A stretch of DNA of 64,000 nt. Source: Dermatophilaceae bacterium Sec6.4 (GTDB taxonomy: Bacteria > Actinomycetota > Actinomycetes > Actinomycetales > Dermatophilaceae). Position 1 is the stretch's first letter. Each line of letters starts with the position of its first letter. Below the pieces are notes generated by a model. The model searched no databases and had not been told where the DNA came from. It saw only the letters and a program-made list of their open reading frames with translations. The DNA is taken from assembly GCA_039636865.1 (NCBI GenBank), contig CP144172.1, positions 372,001 to 436,000 of the forward strand. The letters are read 5' to 3'. Shown piece after piece: positions 1 to 8,396 of this stretch. Position numbers and translations under genes: made by a program.

Positions 1-1335
1 TCACGCCATCCAGGGGATCCAACCGCAACCGGTGGTCGGCACCTGTTGGCCGCTCAACGCCGACACGATCCAGGACTGCGCCGGCAGTGCATCTGCGAGG
101 GCGGGTCCGATGTGATTCAGCGCGGTGCCGCCTGAGGGCAGCAACTGCGGCACGGGCACGTACTGCACCTTCGCGCCCTTACGGCACCAGTCCAGCGCCA
201 ATTGCCTGACCTGGGCGTGGTTGACGATGTCGTCCTGGGTGCCACTGGCGATACGCATCGGGACAGTCGGCGTGAGCTTGCCGATCTGCTGCGCGTCGAT
301 CACGGCCTGAGCAGCAGGGTTGGCCGCGACGATTGCACTGATCGACTGGCCGCTGTTGGTCCACGAGGATGTCTTGGCAAAACCGAAACTCAGGGCCGTG
401 TCGACGGTGCACTGCGTTGCCACCTTCGCCAGCGCGGCCCTGCCGGTCGCGTTGACATTGGCGTCGATGACGGCCTTGAGGGCCGGGTAGTCCGCGGTGA
501 AGCCGTTGATCGCGTAACCGATCGCGCCCGTCAGCGCTGTGCCGTCGATACCCGGCAGCACCTTCGTCAAATCGGCGGGTGGCGCACCGGCATACCCGGC
601 GACGAGGTTGAGGTCGGGGGCATAGGTCGGTGCGAGTTCCGCCGCCGCAGCTGAGGCCTCCCCACCCTGGGAGTACCCGTAGGTCGCCACGCGCGACTGC
701 GGGGTGACGCTGGCGCCGCTTACGTGGGTGGCGGCGCGCGCGGCATCGAGCACCGCGTGACCGGAGTCGAGCCGGTTGACGTAGGAGTGCACCCGATCGG
801 TGGTGCCGAGGCCGACGAGGTCGCTCACGACAACGGCGACGCCCTTGTTGAGCAAGCCGTAGATGTTGGGGATCTCGTAGTTCACGTTCAACGTCGACGA
901 TGTGACCGTCAGTGCCCTGGTGAGCGAAATTGACGGCGCGCATTGATCGCCCTGACCCTGGGTACCTTCGGCGAAGGTAACGAGCGGGCGCGGGCCACCG
1001 CCGATCCACCGCGTGGACGGCTCGAGATAGGTGCCGGTCACGGCTACCGGCTTGCCCGCGAAGTCGGTCGACTTGTACATGATGCGCGTCGCCGTGGCAG
1101 GCAGCGGACCGACGATGCCGGGGATGTTGAGACCGACGCCGAGAGTAACCGACTCACTACGGATGATCGTGCCGTTGGCGGTCGGCAGGGTCGCTGGTGG
1201 GTTGTAGAACGCAGGGATCGTCACCCCGCCGCTGACCTCGGCCTGCGCACTGGGTGCCAGCGCCGTCATACCGAGGGCGCTCGTGCCGACGCACAACGCC
1301 GTGACTGTGCCGACACAGCGACGGGAAACGTTCAT
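1..1335 (-). CDS. Secreted lipase of the LIP (secretory lipase) family
   Basis: A 444-residue exported alpha/beta hydrolase, probably acting on triacylglycerols or other esters outside the cell. The first about 32 residues form a signal peptide (two Arg after MNVS, hydrophobic core, cleavage near AQA-E). The nucleophile elbow reads GYSQGG, with the Ser as nucleophile, and later TQDDIV and the LNH segment near the C-terminus fit the Asp and His of the triad. The open frame extends about 170 codons upstream, but that extension crosses a promoter-like gap; the ATG at 1335 directly before the signal peptide is the sensible start. The stop codon is the first three bases of the window, so the gene is complete. 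It is divergent from the next gene. Confidence 0.85.
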   Translation of the reverse strand: MNVSRRCVGTVTALCVGTSALGMTALAPSAQAEVSGGVTIPAFYNPPATLPTANGTIIRSESVTLGVGLNIPGIVGPLPATATRIMYKSTDFAGKPVAVTGTYLEPSTRWIGGGPRPLVTFAEGTQGQGDQCAPSISLTRALTVTSSTLNVNYEIPNIYGLLNKGVAVVVSDLVGLGTTDRVHSYVNRLDSGHAVLDAARAATHVSGASVTPQSRVATYGYSQGGEASAAAAELAPTYAPDLNLVAGYAGAPPADLTKVLPGIDGTALTGAIGYAINGFTADYPALKAVIDANVNATGRAALAKVATQCTVDTALSFGFAKTSSWTNSGQSISAIVAANPAAQAVIDAQQIGKLTPTVPMRIASGTQDDIVNHAQVRQLALDWCRKGAKVQYVPVPQLLPSGGTALNHIGPALADALPAQSWIVSALSGQQVPTTGCGWIPWMA

Positions 1336-1461
1336 GGTGGTGCCTTTCGGGCGGTTATACCGGGCGTGACGTGGGGAGGGCGACATCACATTGGCCGATG
1401 TTACTGACGGGTTACCTCGTTGTCTACGGTTGAGTAACTTAGCTGGCGCTACCCTTTCGCG

Positions 1462-1854
1462 ATGGTGCACCCGCAGATGTACGACGATCGCGATCCGCTG
1501 CTGCATCGACTCAGCACGATGGCGCTGAGCTTCCCCGAAGCGCAGCAGAAGGTTGCACACGGGCGCCCGACGTTCTTCACCGTGAAGGTTTTCGCCTACT
1601 ACGGCGGGTCGATCAAGGGTGACCATACGTCGCAGTCGTTGTCTCGCGCGCTGCTCTTTCTCCCCGAGGAGGACGACCGCCAGGCGCTGCTCGAGGACGG
1701 TAGGTTCCTCGTACCGGCCTACCTGGGACCGACAGGCTGGCTGGGTCTGGACCTCGCTGCCGATACACCGGACTGGGACGAGGTGCGCGAGTTGCTGGAC
1801 GCCTCCTATCGCCGCACCGCGCCGCAACATCTCGTTGCCCAACTCGCAGGCTGA
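1462..1854 (+). CDS. MmcQ/YjbR-like (CyaY-fold) DNA-binding family protein
   Basis: A 130-residue cytoplasmic protein of the MmcQ/YjbR family, recognised from the SFPEA segment, the H-G-x-P-T-F-F block and the closing W-L-x-L-D-L part with a D-W-D-E-V helix. Members adopt a CyaY-like fold and are often called DNA binding; no enzymatic role is established. Length is normal for the family. It starts 126 bases from the divergent lipase start and is followed, 47 bases on, by the co-directional DUF1810 gene. Confidence 0.8.
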   Translation: MVHPQMYDDRDPLLHRLSTMALSFPEAQQKVAHGRPTFFTVKVFAYYGGSIKGDHTSQSLSRALLFLPEEDDRQALLEDGRFLVPAYLGPTGWLGLDLAADTPDWDEVRELLDASYRRTAPQHLVAQLAG

Positions 1855-1901
1855 ACTTCTCGAGCCTGGCCCGTCGGGTAAGCCCTCGGTACCCTCGTCG
1901 G

Positions 1902-2342
1902 ATGAGCGAGGGCCTGGACCAGTTCGACCTGGACCGTTTCGTCTGCGCGCAGGACGCTGACGGGATCTTCACCGTGGCGTTGGGAGAGTTACATGCCGGA
2001 GCAAAGCGCGGGCATTGGATGTGGTTCGTCTTTCCGCAGGTCGCGGGCCTGGGCAGCAGCCAGATGTCCCAGCGGTATGCGGTATCCGGTGTAGCGGAGG
2101 CCCGCGCCTACCTGGCTCATCCGCTCCTGCGGTCGCGGCTGCTGAAATCGGGTGAGGCGCTGCTGGGTCGGCACCGTAGATCCGCGACGGAGATCCTCGG
2201 CGAGGTCGACGCCGCGAAACTCCAGTCGTCGATGACACTCTTCGTGCGCGCCGACCCGGAACAGGTGCTCTTCACCCGGGTACTCGAGCGGTATTTCGAG
2301 GCCGAACTCGATCCACGCACGCAGGAGTTGCTGGGCAGTTAG
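1902..2342 (+). CDS. DUF1810 family protein
   Basis: A 146-residue protein with the DUF1810 signature: an F-V-x-A-Q-D start, then a G-x-K-x-x-H-W-M-W-F-V-F-P-Q core, an S-x-x-S-x-x-Y-A helix and a late D-x-x-K-L-x-S-S-M-T-L-F block. Function unknown; similar proteins are widespread in soil bacteria. No signal peptide or membrane segment. Its stop overlaps the stop of the convergent AIM24 gene (bases 2339-2342), leaving no room for an intergenic terminator. Confidence 0.82.
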   Translation: MSEGLDQFDLDRFVCAQDADGIFTVALGELHAGAKRGHWMWFVFPQVAGLGSSQMSQRYAVSGVAEARAYLAHPLLRSRLLKSGEALLGRHRRSATEILGEVDAAKLQSSMTLFVRADPEQVLFTRVLERYFEAELDPRTQELLGS

Positions 2343-3094
2343 TTCTGCAGCTGCGCCTGGATGCGGGACTGGATCTGCGCCAACCCACCCTGGGACATAC
2401 CCGGCAACTGTTGCTGGATCGAGCGCACGATGTCGCCGTCATCCCTGATCTTCTCGCTGGACTGGATCAGAACGGTTCCCGTGCCGGTGAAGTCGAACTG
2501 CTGCTCCTCACCACTGTTCACGCCCATCATCGCGGCACCGGCGGCCATGAACCCGTCGATCCAGTTCTGGTCGTAGTGCAGGCTCGGTGACGGGCAGTCG
2601 GCCCAGCCGACCAGCGCTTCGGGGTCCACCCTCAGCGGTGGCTCGGCGAACATCACTTCGCCGTTGGAGGACGCGAGGAATTTACCGGTCCCGATCAGGG
2701 TGAGGAAGCCGGGCACAATCGACTGGTTGAGCTGGATTCCCGGCTCGAAGGCCAGCAGATTGGCCGCGCGGACCGTCAGGTTGCCGTCATCCAGATCGTA
2801 GGAGTTGATCGAATACCCGCGGTCGCCGATGATCAGCAACCCACGCCCGTCCGCGACCACGAAGTCCTGCAGGTACATCGGGGCGCTGAACGAGCCGGAG
2901 ATCATCGATCGCAACTCGCCGCCGAGGCTCTGGGTGAGCGCTTGGAAACGCATCTCGCCGTAGTAGGCGATCATCGCGCCCTTAGACATGATCCAGGCTT
3001 TGCCGGGCCCATCGAGGTTGATGTAGTACGCGTATTCATTGCCGGGGATGTTGTCGTTACCCTGCAACGCAAGGGGATTGACCACGTCACTCAC
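2339..3094 (-). CDS. AIM24 family protein, paralogue 3
   Basis: A 251-residue AIM24-type (TRAP-like beta-barrel) protein. The GTG at 3094 is chosen because a GGAGGAG ribosome site lies 5 bases upstream and it overlaps the upstream stop as GTGA; the open frame upstream of it reads arginine-rich nonsense. Visible family traits are alternating Gly-rich beta strands, the G-K-A-W/K-G-A-M-I-A-Y-Y-G-E segment and the late G-T-G-T-V-L-I-Q-S-S strand. No signal peptide. It is the last of three tandem paralogues and the most divergent, being about 20-40 residues longer. AIM24 in yeast is mitochondrial; the bacterial role is unknown. Confidence 0.82.
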   Translation of the reverse strand: MSDVVNPLALQGNDNIPGNEYAYYINLDGPGKAWIMSKGAMIAYYGEMRFQALTQSLGGELRSMISGSFSAPMYLQDFVVADGRGLLIIGDRGYSINSYDLDDGNLTVRAANLLAFEPGIQLNQSIVPGFLTLIGTGKFLASSNGEVMFAEPPLRVDPEALVGWADCPSPSLHYDQNWIDGFMAAGAAMMGVNSGEEQQFDFTGTGTVLIQSSEKIRDDGDIVRSIQQQLPGMSQGGLAQIQSRIQAQLQN

Positions 3095-3777
3095 AGCTTC
3101 TCCTCCGATGCCTGCACGAGTACGACGCCCTGTCCGGTGCACTGCAACTGCATCGCCTCACCCGATCCACGCCCGACCGCATCGCGCCAACTCATCGCGG
3201 ATGCGAGTTTTGTCTGCACACTTCCGATGGTGCCGACGAATGCCTGCGGATCCACCACCACAGGCTCCTGGCCGACCTGCAACTCCATCACCTCGCCGTG
3301 CGCGACCACGACGACGACGCCCTGGCCCTGCAGCTGGGTGGTGAAGAGCCCGTTTCCGGTCAACGCGCCGGTCGCTGCGCCCCGTAGGGCTCCGCGTAGC
3401 CCGCCGCCACCACTGCTCTGCGACTGGGTAGAGACGATCGAGGCCTGCATGGATGCTGTGTAGCCGAGCATCCGGGACGCGTCGACGGTAACGGTGCCGC
3501 CCTGGCGTAGGTCGATGACGTGTACCGCGAGCCCCTTGAAGCCGTAGTGCACCTCGCCTTTGCCCTGCGCGATCATCGTGCGTTCGTGCTCGCCGCGCAC
3601 CATGCCGCCCGCCATACCGGCAAGACCGCCCATGCCCATCCCGCCGGCACCGGGGATCTGGTGGGGGGAGAAGGTGACGTGGCCGGTATAGAAGAGCATT
3701 GCCCCTCGCCGAGCGACGACCGGGCCGGTCAGACCGAGGTTGACCTTGACCACTTTGCTGTTGACTTTCTCAAACAT
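3091..3777 (-). CDS. AIM24 family protein, paralogue 2
   Basis: A 228-residue AIM24-type protein. The G-x-V-x-A-R-R-G-A-M-L-F-Y-T-G strand near residue 20 and the C-terminal G-R-G-S-G-E-A-M-Q-L-Q-C-x-G-x-G-V-V-L-V-Q-A-S-E strand are the family hallmarks and match those of the next paralogue. Residues about 40-60 form a Gly/Met-rich flexible loop, and a second Gly-rich stretch lies near 120. It starts 6 bases after the upstream paralogue stops and overlaps the downstream one by 4 bases, so the three are almost certainly co-translated. Confidence 0.85.
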   Translation of the reverse strand: MFEKVNSKVVKVNLGLTGPVVARRGAMLFYTGHVTFSPHQIPGAGGMGMGGLAGMAGGMVRGEHERTMIAQGKGEVHYGFKGLAVHVIDLRQGGTVTVDASRMLGYTASMQASIVSTQSQSSGGGGLRGALRGAATGALTGNGLFTTQLQGQGVVVVVAHGEVMELQVGQEPVVVDPQAFVGTIGSVQTKLASAMSWRDAVGRGSGEAMQLQCTGQGVVLVQASEEKL

Positions 3778-3783
3778 CGCCGA

Positions 3784-4407
3784 TCACCGCTCTGCGGGCT
3801 GGATCGAGACGACGCCGGTGCCGGACCAGCGCAACGAGAACGCCTCGCCACTGCCCTGACCGATCGCAGAACGCCAGGAGACATCCGTCACGAACGACTG
3901 CTGCAGCTGACCTTTGGCCGCCACGAACGCGTCCGGGTCGACGACGACCGGCAGGTTGGGATTGACCTCCAGGTGTATCAGCGGACCACCCGCGGAGAGC
4001 AACGCGACCTGGCCGGTTCCGCTCACCGTGGTGGTGAAAAGGCCCTGACCACTACTCATCCCGCCGAGGCCGGAGAACTGCACATTGGTCTGCAAAGCGC
4101 CGGCGAAGGCGAGAATCTGCTGCGATTCGACCCGCATCGACTCGTTGTTGAGGTCGAGCACGGTTACGTACTGGGCGTTGACCGCGAACTGGACGAGCCC
4201 GGTGCCGGTGCACTCCATCAGGGTGAGCGCCTCCCCGGTCGCTTTCTGCTTCAACCCGGCCATCACCCCCGCTCCGCCGCCGAACCCGGCGTTCTTGAAC
4301 GCGACGCTGCCCTGGTAGGACACCATCGCCCCGGTGACCGCGCGGACCGACGAGTTGTCCAGCCGCGCTTCCAGGATCCTCTTGGACCGCTGCGTCAATT
4401 GAGCCAT
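3784..4407 (-). CDS. AIM24 family protein, paralogue 1 (first of operon)
   Basis: A 207-residue AIM24-type protein, first gene of the trio. The N-terminal S-V-R-A-V-x-G-A-M-V-S-Y-Q-G strand and the C-terminal G-Q-G-S-G-E-A-F-S-L-R-W-S-G-x-G strand are typical. Its ATG has a strong site (GGGAGGTAACC), and that site lies inside the imperfect hairpin at 4406-4444. Three consecutive AIM24 copies suggest a hetero-oligomeric barrel assembly (inference). Function unknown. Confidence 0.85.
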   Translation of the reverse strand: MAQLTQRSKRILEARLDNSSVRAVTGAMVSYQGSVAFKNAGFGGGAGVMAGLKQKATGEALTLMECTGTGLVQFAVNAQYVTVLDLNNESMRVESQQILAFAGALQTNVQFSGLGGMSSGQGLFTTTVSGTGQVALLSAGGPLIHLEVNPNLPVVVDPDAFVAAKGQLQQSFVTDVSWRSAIGQGSGEAFSLRWSGTGVVSIQPAER

Positions 4408-4444
4408 CGGTTACCTCCCTGCTCTCATGCAGGAGGTTACCGAT
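4406..4444 (-). promoter_or_regulatory. Imperfect hairpin covering the ribosome site of the first AIM24 gene
   Basis: Bases 4406-4422 and 4429-4444 form an inverted repeat (one mismatch and one bulge over 17 positions) around a 6-base loop. On the transcribed minus strand the distal arm contains the GGAGGTAACC ribosome site and reaches the ATG. It lies between the stop of the Old Yellow Enzyme gene and AIM24. It could be a weak terminator for the former or a translation-control hairpin for the latter; there is no U-tract. Confidence 0.45.
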
Positions 4445-4452
4445 AAGGCAGG

Positions 4453-5547
4453 TCAGGCGGAGCGCTCTTCTTCCAGCTCGTCCAGTGTCGGGTAGTCGGT
4501 GTAGCCCTCGGCGCCGCCGCCGTAGAACGTCGCCGGGTTCGGCTCGTTCAGCTCGGCGCCGGTCTTCCAGCGCTCGGCGAGGTCGGGGTTGGCGATGAAT
4601 TCACGGCCTACAGCGACCGCGTCGGCGTAGTTGCGCTCGAGGATCTCGTTCACCTCATCCAGCGTGGTGACGCTGGAGAAGCCGGAGTTGGCAATGATCG
4701 GGCCGCCGAAACGGGTGCGCAGGTCCGCGACCAGCGGCAGAGCCGGGTCGGCCAGGATGCTGAGGTAGGCCATCCCGAGCGGCGCGATGCCGTCGACCAG
4801 GGCCTCGTACGTCGCGCGTGTGTCGGTCTCGTCCTGCTCCAGGACGCCCTGGATGTTGTGCGCGGGCGAGATGCGCATGCCGACGTGGTCGCCGCCGATT
4901 GCCTCGACGACGGCCTTCGCGACCTCAATCGTGAGGCGGGCGCGAGCAGCGGGCGAGCCGCCGTAAAGGTCGGTGCGCTCGTTGCTGGAGGGTGCGAGGA
5001 ACTGGTGCAGGATGTAACCGTTCGCGGCGTGGATCTCGACGCCGTCCAGGCCCGCCTTGATGGCGTTGCGCGACGCGGAGACGAAGTCCTCGATGATCCC
5101 GGCGACCTCGGAGGTCTCCAGAGCGCGGGGGGTGGGGTGCGGCACGCTACCGGTCGCTGTGACCATCTGGCCGGGTGCGGCGAGTGCGCTGGGAGCCACT
5201 GACTCCAGGCCGTTCTTGTTGTCCGGGTGAGCAATTCGACCGGCGTGCATCAACTGGATGACGATCTTGCCGCCACGCTCGTGCACGGCGTCGGCGACCT
5301 TGCGCCACCCCTGCACCTGGGCCTCGCTGTGGATACCGGGTGTATTCAGGTAGCCCTGGCCTACGGCGCTGGGCTGGCTGCCCTCGGTGATGATCAGCCC
5401 GGCGGTCGCGCGCTGCGCGTAGTACTCGACGTTGAGGTCGGCGGGGGCCATGCCCTCAGCGGCGCGGTTGCGGGTCAGCGGGGCCATCACGAAGCGCTGG
5501 GGTAGATCCCAGGCACCGATACGGATGGGGTCGAAAGCAGTAGGCAC
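4453..5547 (-). CDS. Old Yellow Enzyme family alkene reductase (NemA-like)
   Basis: A 364-residue FMN-dependent, NAD(P)H-using ene-reductase acting on activated C=C bonds or nitro-compounds. It shows the OYE barrel motifs in order: R-F-V-M-A-P-L-T-R-N-R near residue 18, G-L-I-I-T-E-G near 52, Q-L-M-H-A-G-R near 98, E-I-H-A-A-N-G-Y (substrate His/Asn pair) near 172, F-L-A-P-S-S-N-E-R-T-D-x-Y-G-G-S, and the FMN phosphate site G-R-E-F-I-A-N-P-D near 328. The start is GTG with GGAGGAAC upstream. A TetR gene lies 52 bases upstream on the same strand, so redox- or electrophile-responsive expression is plausible but not shown. Confidence 0.9.
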   Translation of the reverse strand: MPTAFDPIRIGAWDLPQRFVMAPLTRNRAAEGMAPADLNVEYYAQRATAGLIITEGSQPSAVGQGYLNTPGIHSEAQVQGWRKVADAVHERGGKIVIQLMHAGRIAHPDNKNGLESVAPSALAAPGQMVTATGSVPHPTPRALETSEVAGIIEDFVSASRNAIKAGLDGVEIHAANGYILHQFLAPSSNERTDLYGGSPAARARLTIEVAKAVVEAIGGDHVGMRISPAHNIQGVLEQDETDTRATYEALVDGIAPLGMAYLSILADPALPLVADLRTRFGGPIIANSGFSSVTTLDEVNEILERNYADAVAVGREFIANPDLAERWKTGAELNEPNPATFYGGGAEGYTDYPTLDELEEERSA

Positions 5548-5599
5548 GGGAGTTCCTCCGGAACGGATAGATAATCAAACCTTCTACGACCTGCCAACC

Positions 5600-6187
5600 T
5601 CAGAAGCACTCGCCGCATTCCCCGATCCCAGGATCCGGTCGGGGCAGGCCGAACATCCGCGTCGCTGCGCGCGACACTGCATCCGCCGTGTGGCCGCTGC
5701 TCCCGGACGGCTGCAGCATGTGACTGACGATCGCGCGCACGATCAGGTCCACCCCGTCGCGCAACTCCTCCTGCGCCAACTCCAGCCCGAAGCTGCTCAG
5801 CTGGGCGAGGACGACATCTTTGGCGCTCTGCAACAACAACCCGCTGTCGACCGTCAGCGGTGCCAACAGTTCATTTCCGGGGCCGCCGACCAACGCCGCA
5901 CCCAGTAGCGGATTCCGCTCGGCGTACTGCAGCACCGTCAACACGGCGGCCCGCACTGCTGCCGCCGCGTCCCCCGGATGAGCTGAGAATGCCGGCTCCA
6001 CACCGGCCAGCACCGAAGTCAGTTCGCGCATGACGATCGCTCGAGCGAGCGCGGGACGGGTGCCGAATTCGTTGTAGACCGTCTGCCGGGAGACGCCCGC
6101 ACGAGCGGCGACCTTGGTCATTGTCATGCCGGACCACCCGTCATTCACGATCAGCTCGGCGGTCGCGGACAGGATCCGCTCGGGCAT
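5600..6187 (-). CDS. TetR family transcriptional regulator of the alkane-type operon
   Basis: A 195-residue TetR regulator. The helix-turn-helix occupies about residues 8-50 (M-T-M-T-K-V-A-A-R-A-G-V-S-R-Q-T-V-Y-N-E-F). The C-terminal ligand domain has no recognised signature. I start it at the ATG of MPERIL; GTG codons 9 and 36 bases upstream and an ATG at 6259 that overlaps the reductase are alternatives. It is the distal gene after the alkB remnant, ferredoxin and reductase, the usual position of an AlkX-like autoregulator, and the perfect palindrome at 8397-8439 is its obvious candidate operator (inference). Confidence 0.82.
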   Translation of the reverse strand: MPERILSATAELIVNDGWSGMTMTKVAARAGVSRQTVYNEFGTRPALARAIVMRELTSVLAGVEPAFSAHPGDAAAAVRAAVLTVLQYAERNPLLGAALVGGPGNELLAPLTVDSGLLLQSAKDVVLAQLSSFGLELAQEELRDGVDLIVRAIVSHMLQPSGSSGHTADAVSRAATRMFGLPRPDPGIGECGECF

Positions 6188-6233
6188 CGGGGTCACCTGA
6201 TCCGGACGCTCCTGACTACGCACAGCGGCGACT

Positions 6234-7424
6234 CTAAGCGACGACGAGCGCCTGTACATCGGCTAGTTTCGTGCCCGCAAGGATCATCCGGCGCAGCTTC
6301 ATGATGTGCCGCCTGCCCTCGATAGCGACCGCACCGACGACCCGGTCACCACGCAGGTACACAGCGATCAGGCCCTCAGCCGCGGGCCGGATCACCCGCA
6401 CGTCATCGGCCAGGACACCGACGAACTGCAACCGCTCGCCGTACCAGTCGGTCCAGAAATACGGGATGCTCGTCAATTTCTGCGCCGCCACTGCTGCGGG
6501 GCGAACGGCGTTGCCCCCGGCGAGCGCACCCTGCTCCGCGGCGTTGATCCAGTGCTGGGTCCGCGACCACCCCGACGCCGCGAGCGAGCTTGGCACCCAG
6601 GCGACATCGCCCGCTGCATACACACCGGGAGCAGCGGACAGCGTCTCGTCGCAGACGATCCCGCCGTCCTGGTGAAGGGTGAGCCCGCTGTTGCGCAGCC
6701 AGTCGGTTGCGGGCACGGCCCCCACACCGAGGACTGCGAGATCAGCTGGCAGCAGCGACCCGTCATCGAGCTCGACCCCGGTCAATCGCCCGTCGATCGA
6801 TGCGAAACCACCTACCCCGACTCCGCATCGCAACGTGACTCCCGCGCGCTCGTGTGCACCCGACCAGTGAGCGCCGATGGAGGCACCCAAGGCCCGCTCG
6901 AGCGGCACCTGCGCCAGCTCCACGATCGTCACGTCCAGCCCCCGGGCGCGAGCAGCGGTCGCCACTTCACCGCCGATGAACCCCGCGCCGACGATCACCA
7001 CGCGGGCGCAGTCGTCCAGGGCGGCACGCACCGCGACGGCATCCTCCCAGGTGCGCAGCGCGTGTACCCCACCCAGTTCCGTGGCATCCGGCCACGGCAT
7101 CGCCGGAGTCGACCCGGTCGCAATGACCAGCGCGTCGTACGGGACGTCGCTGCCGCCGACGGACACGTTGCGGGTGACCACGTCGAGCCCGGTCGCGGGC
7201 GCGCCGAACATCGGCTCGACGCCCAGCTTCCCGAACTCCGCAAAGACCGGCAACTCCATTGCGGTGTCCGCGACCAGCAATGTTTTGGAGAGCGGCAGCC
7301 GGTCGTACGGGGGGTGCTGCTCGGCCCCGATCATCGTCACCGACCCGTCGAATCCAGCAGCGCGCGCAGCCTGGGCCGCATGCAGCCCGGCGAGCGAGGC
7401 GCCCACGATGACCAGTCGTTGCAC
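6234..7424 (-). CDS. Ferredoxin/rubredoxin reductase, FAD- and NAD(P)H-dependent
   Basis: A 396-residue pyridine-nucleotide-disulfide-type reductase that passes electrons from NAD(P)H via FAD to a small iron-sulfur protein. It shows the FAD-binding V-I-V-G-A-S-L-A-G-L-H-A at residues 4-15, P-Y-D-R-L-P-L-S-K near 40, the NAD(P)-binding V-I-V-G-A-G-F-I-G-G-E near 145, and the V-Y-A-A-G-D-V-A FAD site near 270. A C-terminal reductase domain follows. GTG start. The ferredoxin gene ends 4 bases upstream, so the two form an electron-transfer pair. Because the alkB gene ahead of them is broken, their present client may be a cytochrome P450 or other oxygenase encoded elsewhere. Confidence 0.9.
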   Translation of the reverse strand: MQRLVIVGASLAGLHAAQAARAAGFDGSVTMIGAEQHPPYDRLPLSKTLLVADTAMELPVFAEFGKLGVEPMFGAPATGLDVVTRNVSVGGSDVPYDALVIATGSTPAMPWPDATELGGVHALRTWEDAVAVRAALDDCARVVIVGAGFIGGEVATAARARGLDVTIVELAQVPLERALGASIGAHWSGAHERAGVTLRCGVGVGGFASIDGRLTGVELDDGSLLPADLAVLGVGAVPATDWLRNSGLTLHQDGGIVCDETLSAAPGVYAAGDVAWVPSSLAASGWSRTQHWINAAEQGALAGGNAVRPAAVAAQKLTSIPYFWTDWYGERLQFVGVLADDVRVIRPAAEGLIAVYLRGDRVVGAVAIEGRRHIMKLRRMILAGTKLADVQALVVA

Positions 7425-7428
7425 CGGA

Positions 7429-7623
7429 TCAGCCCCTCAACGTCAGCGCGAGCACCGGGCAGGCATCGACCGCGGCCTTGACGAACGGGCGGTCACTCTC
7501 CGGCGGACGATCGTCCAACACCTCGACCAGGTCGTCGTCCCCCACTTCGAACAGATCGGGCGCCATCGCCTCGCACATACCGAGGCCTTGGCACTTGGCG
7601 AGATCGGCAACGATCCGCATCAT
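7429..7623 (-). CDS. [3Fe-4S]-type ferredoxin
   Basis: A 64-residue ferredoxin. Cluster ligands are visible as C-Q-G-L-G-M-C near residues 11-17 and a C-P near residue 55. Three cysteines with the fourth position filled by a non-Cys residue is the pattern of [3Fe-4S] ferredoxins that serve P450s and related oxygenases. Two adjacent ATGs (7623 and 7620) are possible starts; the first overlaps the stop of the rubredoxin segment as ATGA. It is co-transcribed with the downstream reductase. Confidence 0.88.
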   Translation of the reverse strand: MMRIVADLAKCQGLGMCEAMAPDLFEVGDDDLVEVLDDRPPESDRPFVKAAVDACPVLALTLRG

Positions 7624-8380
7624 GCACCGATCTTACGTATCGGGACGAAGTTGAGCTTCTCGCGCACTCCGCAGTCCGGGCAGGTCCATGAGTCAGGCAC
7701 CTGCGCCCACGGGGTGCCGGGCCGGAAACCCTCACGCGGCGCGCCCATCGCTTCGTCGTAGATATATCCGCAGCCGGGGCACTGCTGATCGAGGATCTCG
7801 GCGGGATCCTCGATGACGTCGACCTGGGCGAGCAGAAGCGGGCGACGCGCTGCCGACTGCTCTACGACCACGGTCGCTGGTCCGGTGAGGGGGTAACCCT
7901 GTGCCAGAGCGACCTTGCAGAGCCAACGCTCGATGCTCTCCTTCTGGTGACACAACTCATGAGCGGTGTTGATGCCGATGCCGCCGATCGAGATGGCGAT
8001 GGCGACCTTGTCGGCCACGTCGAGCGACAGCCCGCCCCCGCTGATCGCGTACCTGGCGAGCAGAACCCCACGTACTGGATGGGCAGGTAGGCATAGACGA
8101 CCCTGCGGTAGTACCTGTCGTTCTCCAGCGCTTCGATCACGTTGTCCGGCGGGTTGCTTCGGTCCAGTCCGGTCAGTAGGTCGATGGCGGGCACGACGAT
8201 CAGAATCACCATCGGCCCCAGCCAGAACCACACGCCCCACCCGGTCGCCAGGTAGCCGACAAAGGCCACGAACACCAGGGACGGCACTACGAAGCCGATC
8301 AGCCACAGATAGCGCTTGCGATCGCGCCAGATCTGAGTCGACCCCTGCGGCACCGTCCCCAATGCTTCGTATGTCGTCAT
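7620..8380 (-). pseudogene. Broken alkane 1-monooxygenase-rubredoxin fusion gene (alkB-rubA type)
   Basis: The first about 105 codons from ATG 8380 read like AlkB: membrane segments, then Y-L-P-I-Q-Y-V-G-F. Near 8075-8085 the matching frame changes and continues as L-L-A-R-Y ... G-I-G-I-N-T-A-H-E-L-C-H-Q-K-E, the first His-motif region of AlkB. Soon after A-L-A-Q-G-Y the similarity stops and, after about 35 unrecognised residues, a complete rubredoxin domain follows (C-P-G-C-G-Y-I-Y-D-E and C-P-D-C-G). An intact fusion of this type is near 460-500 residues; only about 250 codons are present, so the later histidine motifs (HRGHH, NYxEHYG, LQRHSDHH) and several helices are missing. A frameshift plus a large internal deletion makes alkane hydroxylation impossible. 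The rubredoxin module itself looks intact. Confidence 0.85.
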
Positions 8381-8396
8381 GCTGGTGGCTCCCGTC

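Noticed and set aside
1336..1842. 170-codon N-terminal extension of the lipase
   Set aside because: It overlaps the divergent MmcQ gene and precedes an obvious signal peptide, so it is not part of the lipase.
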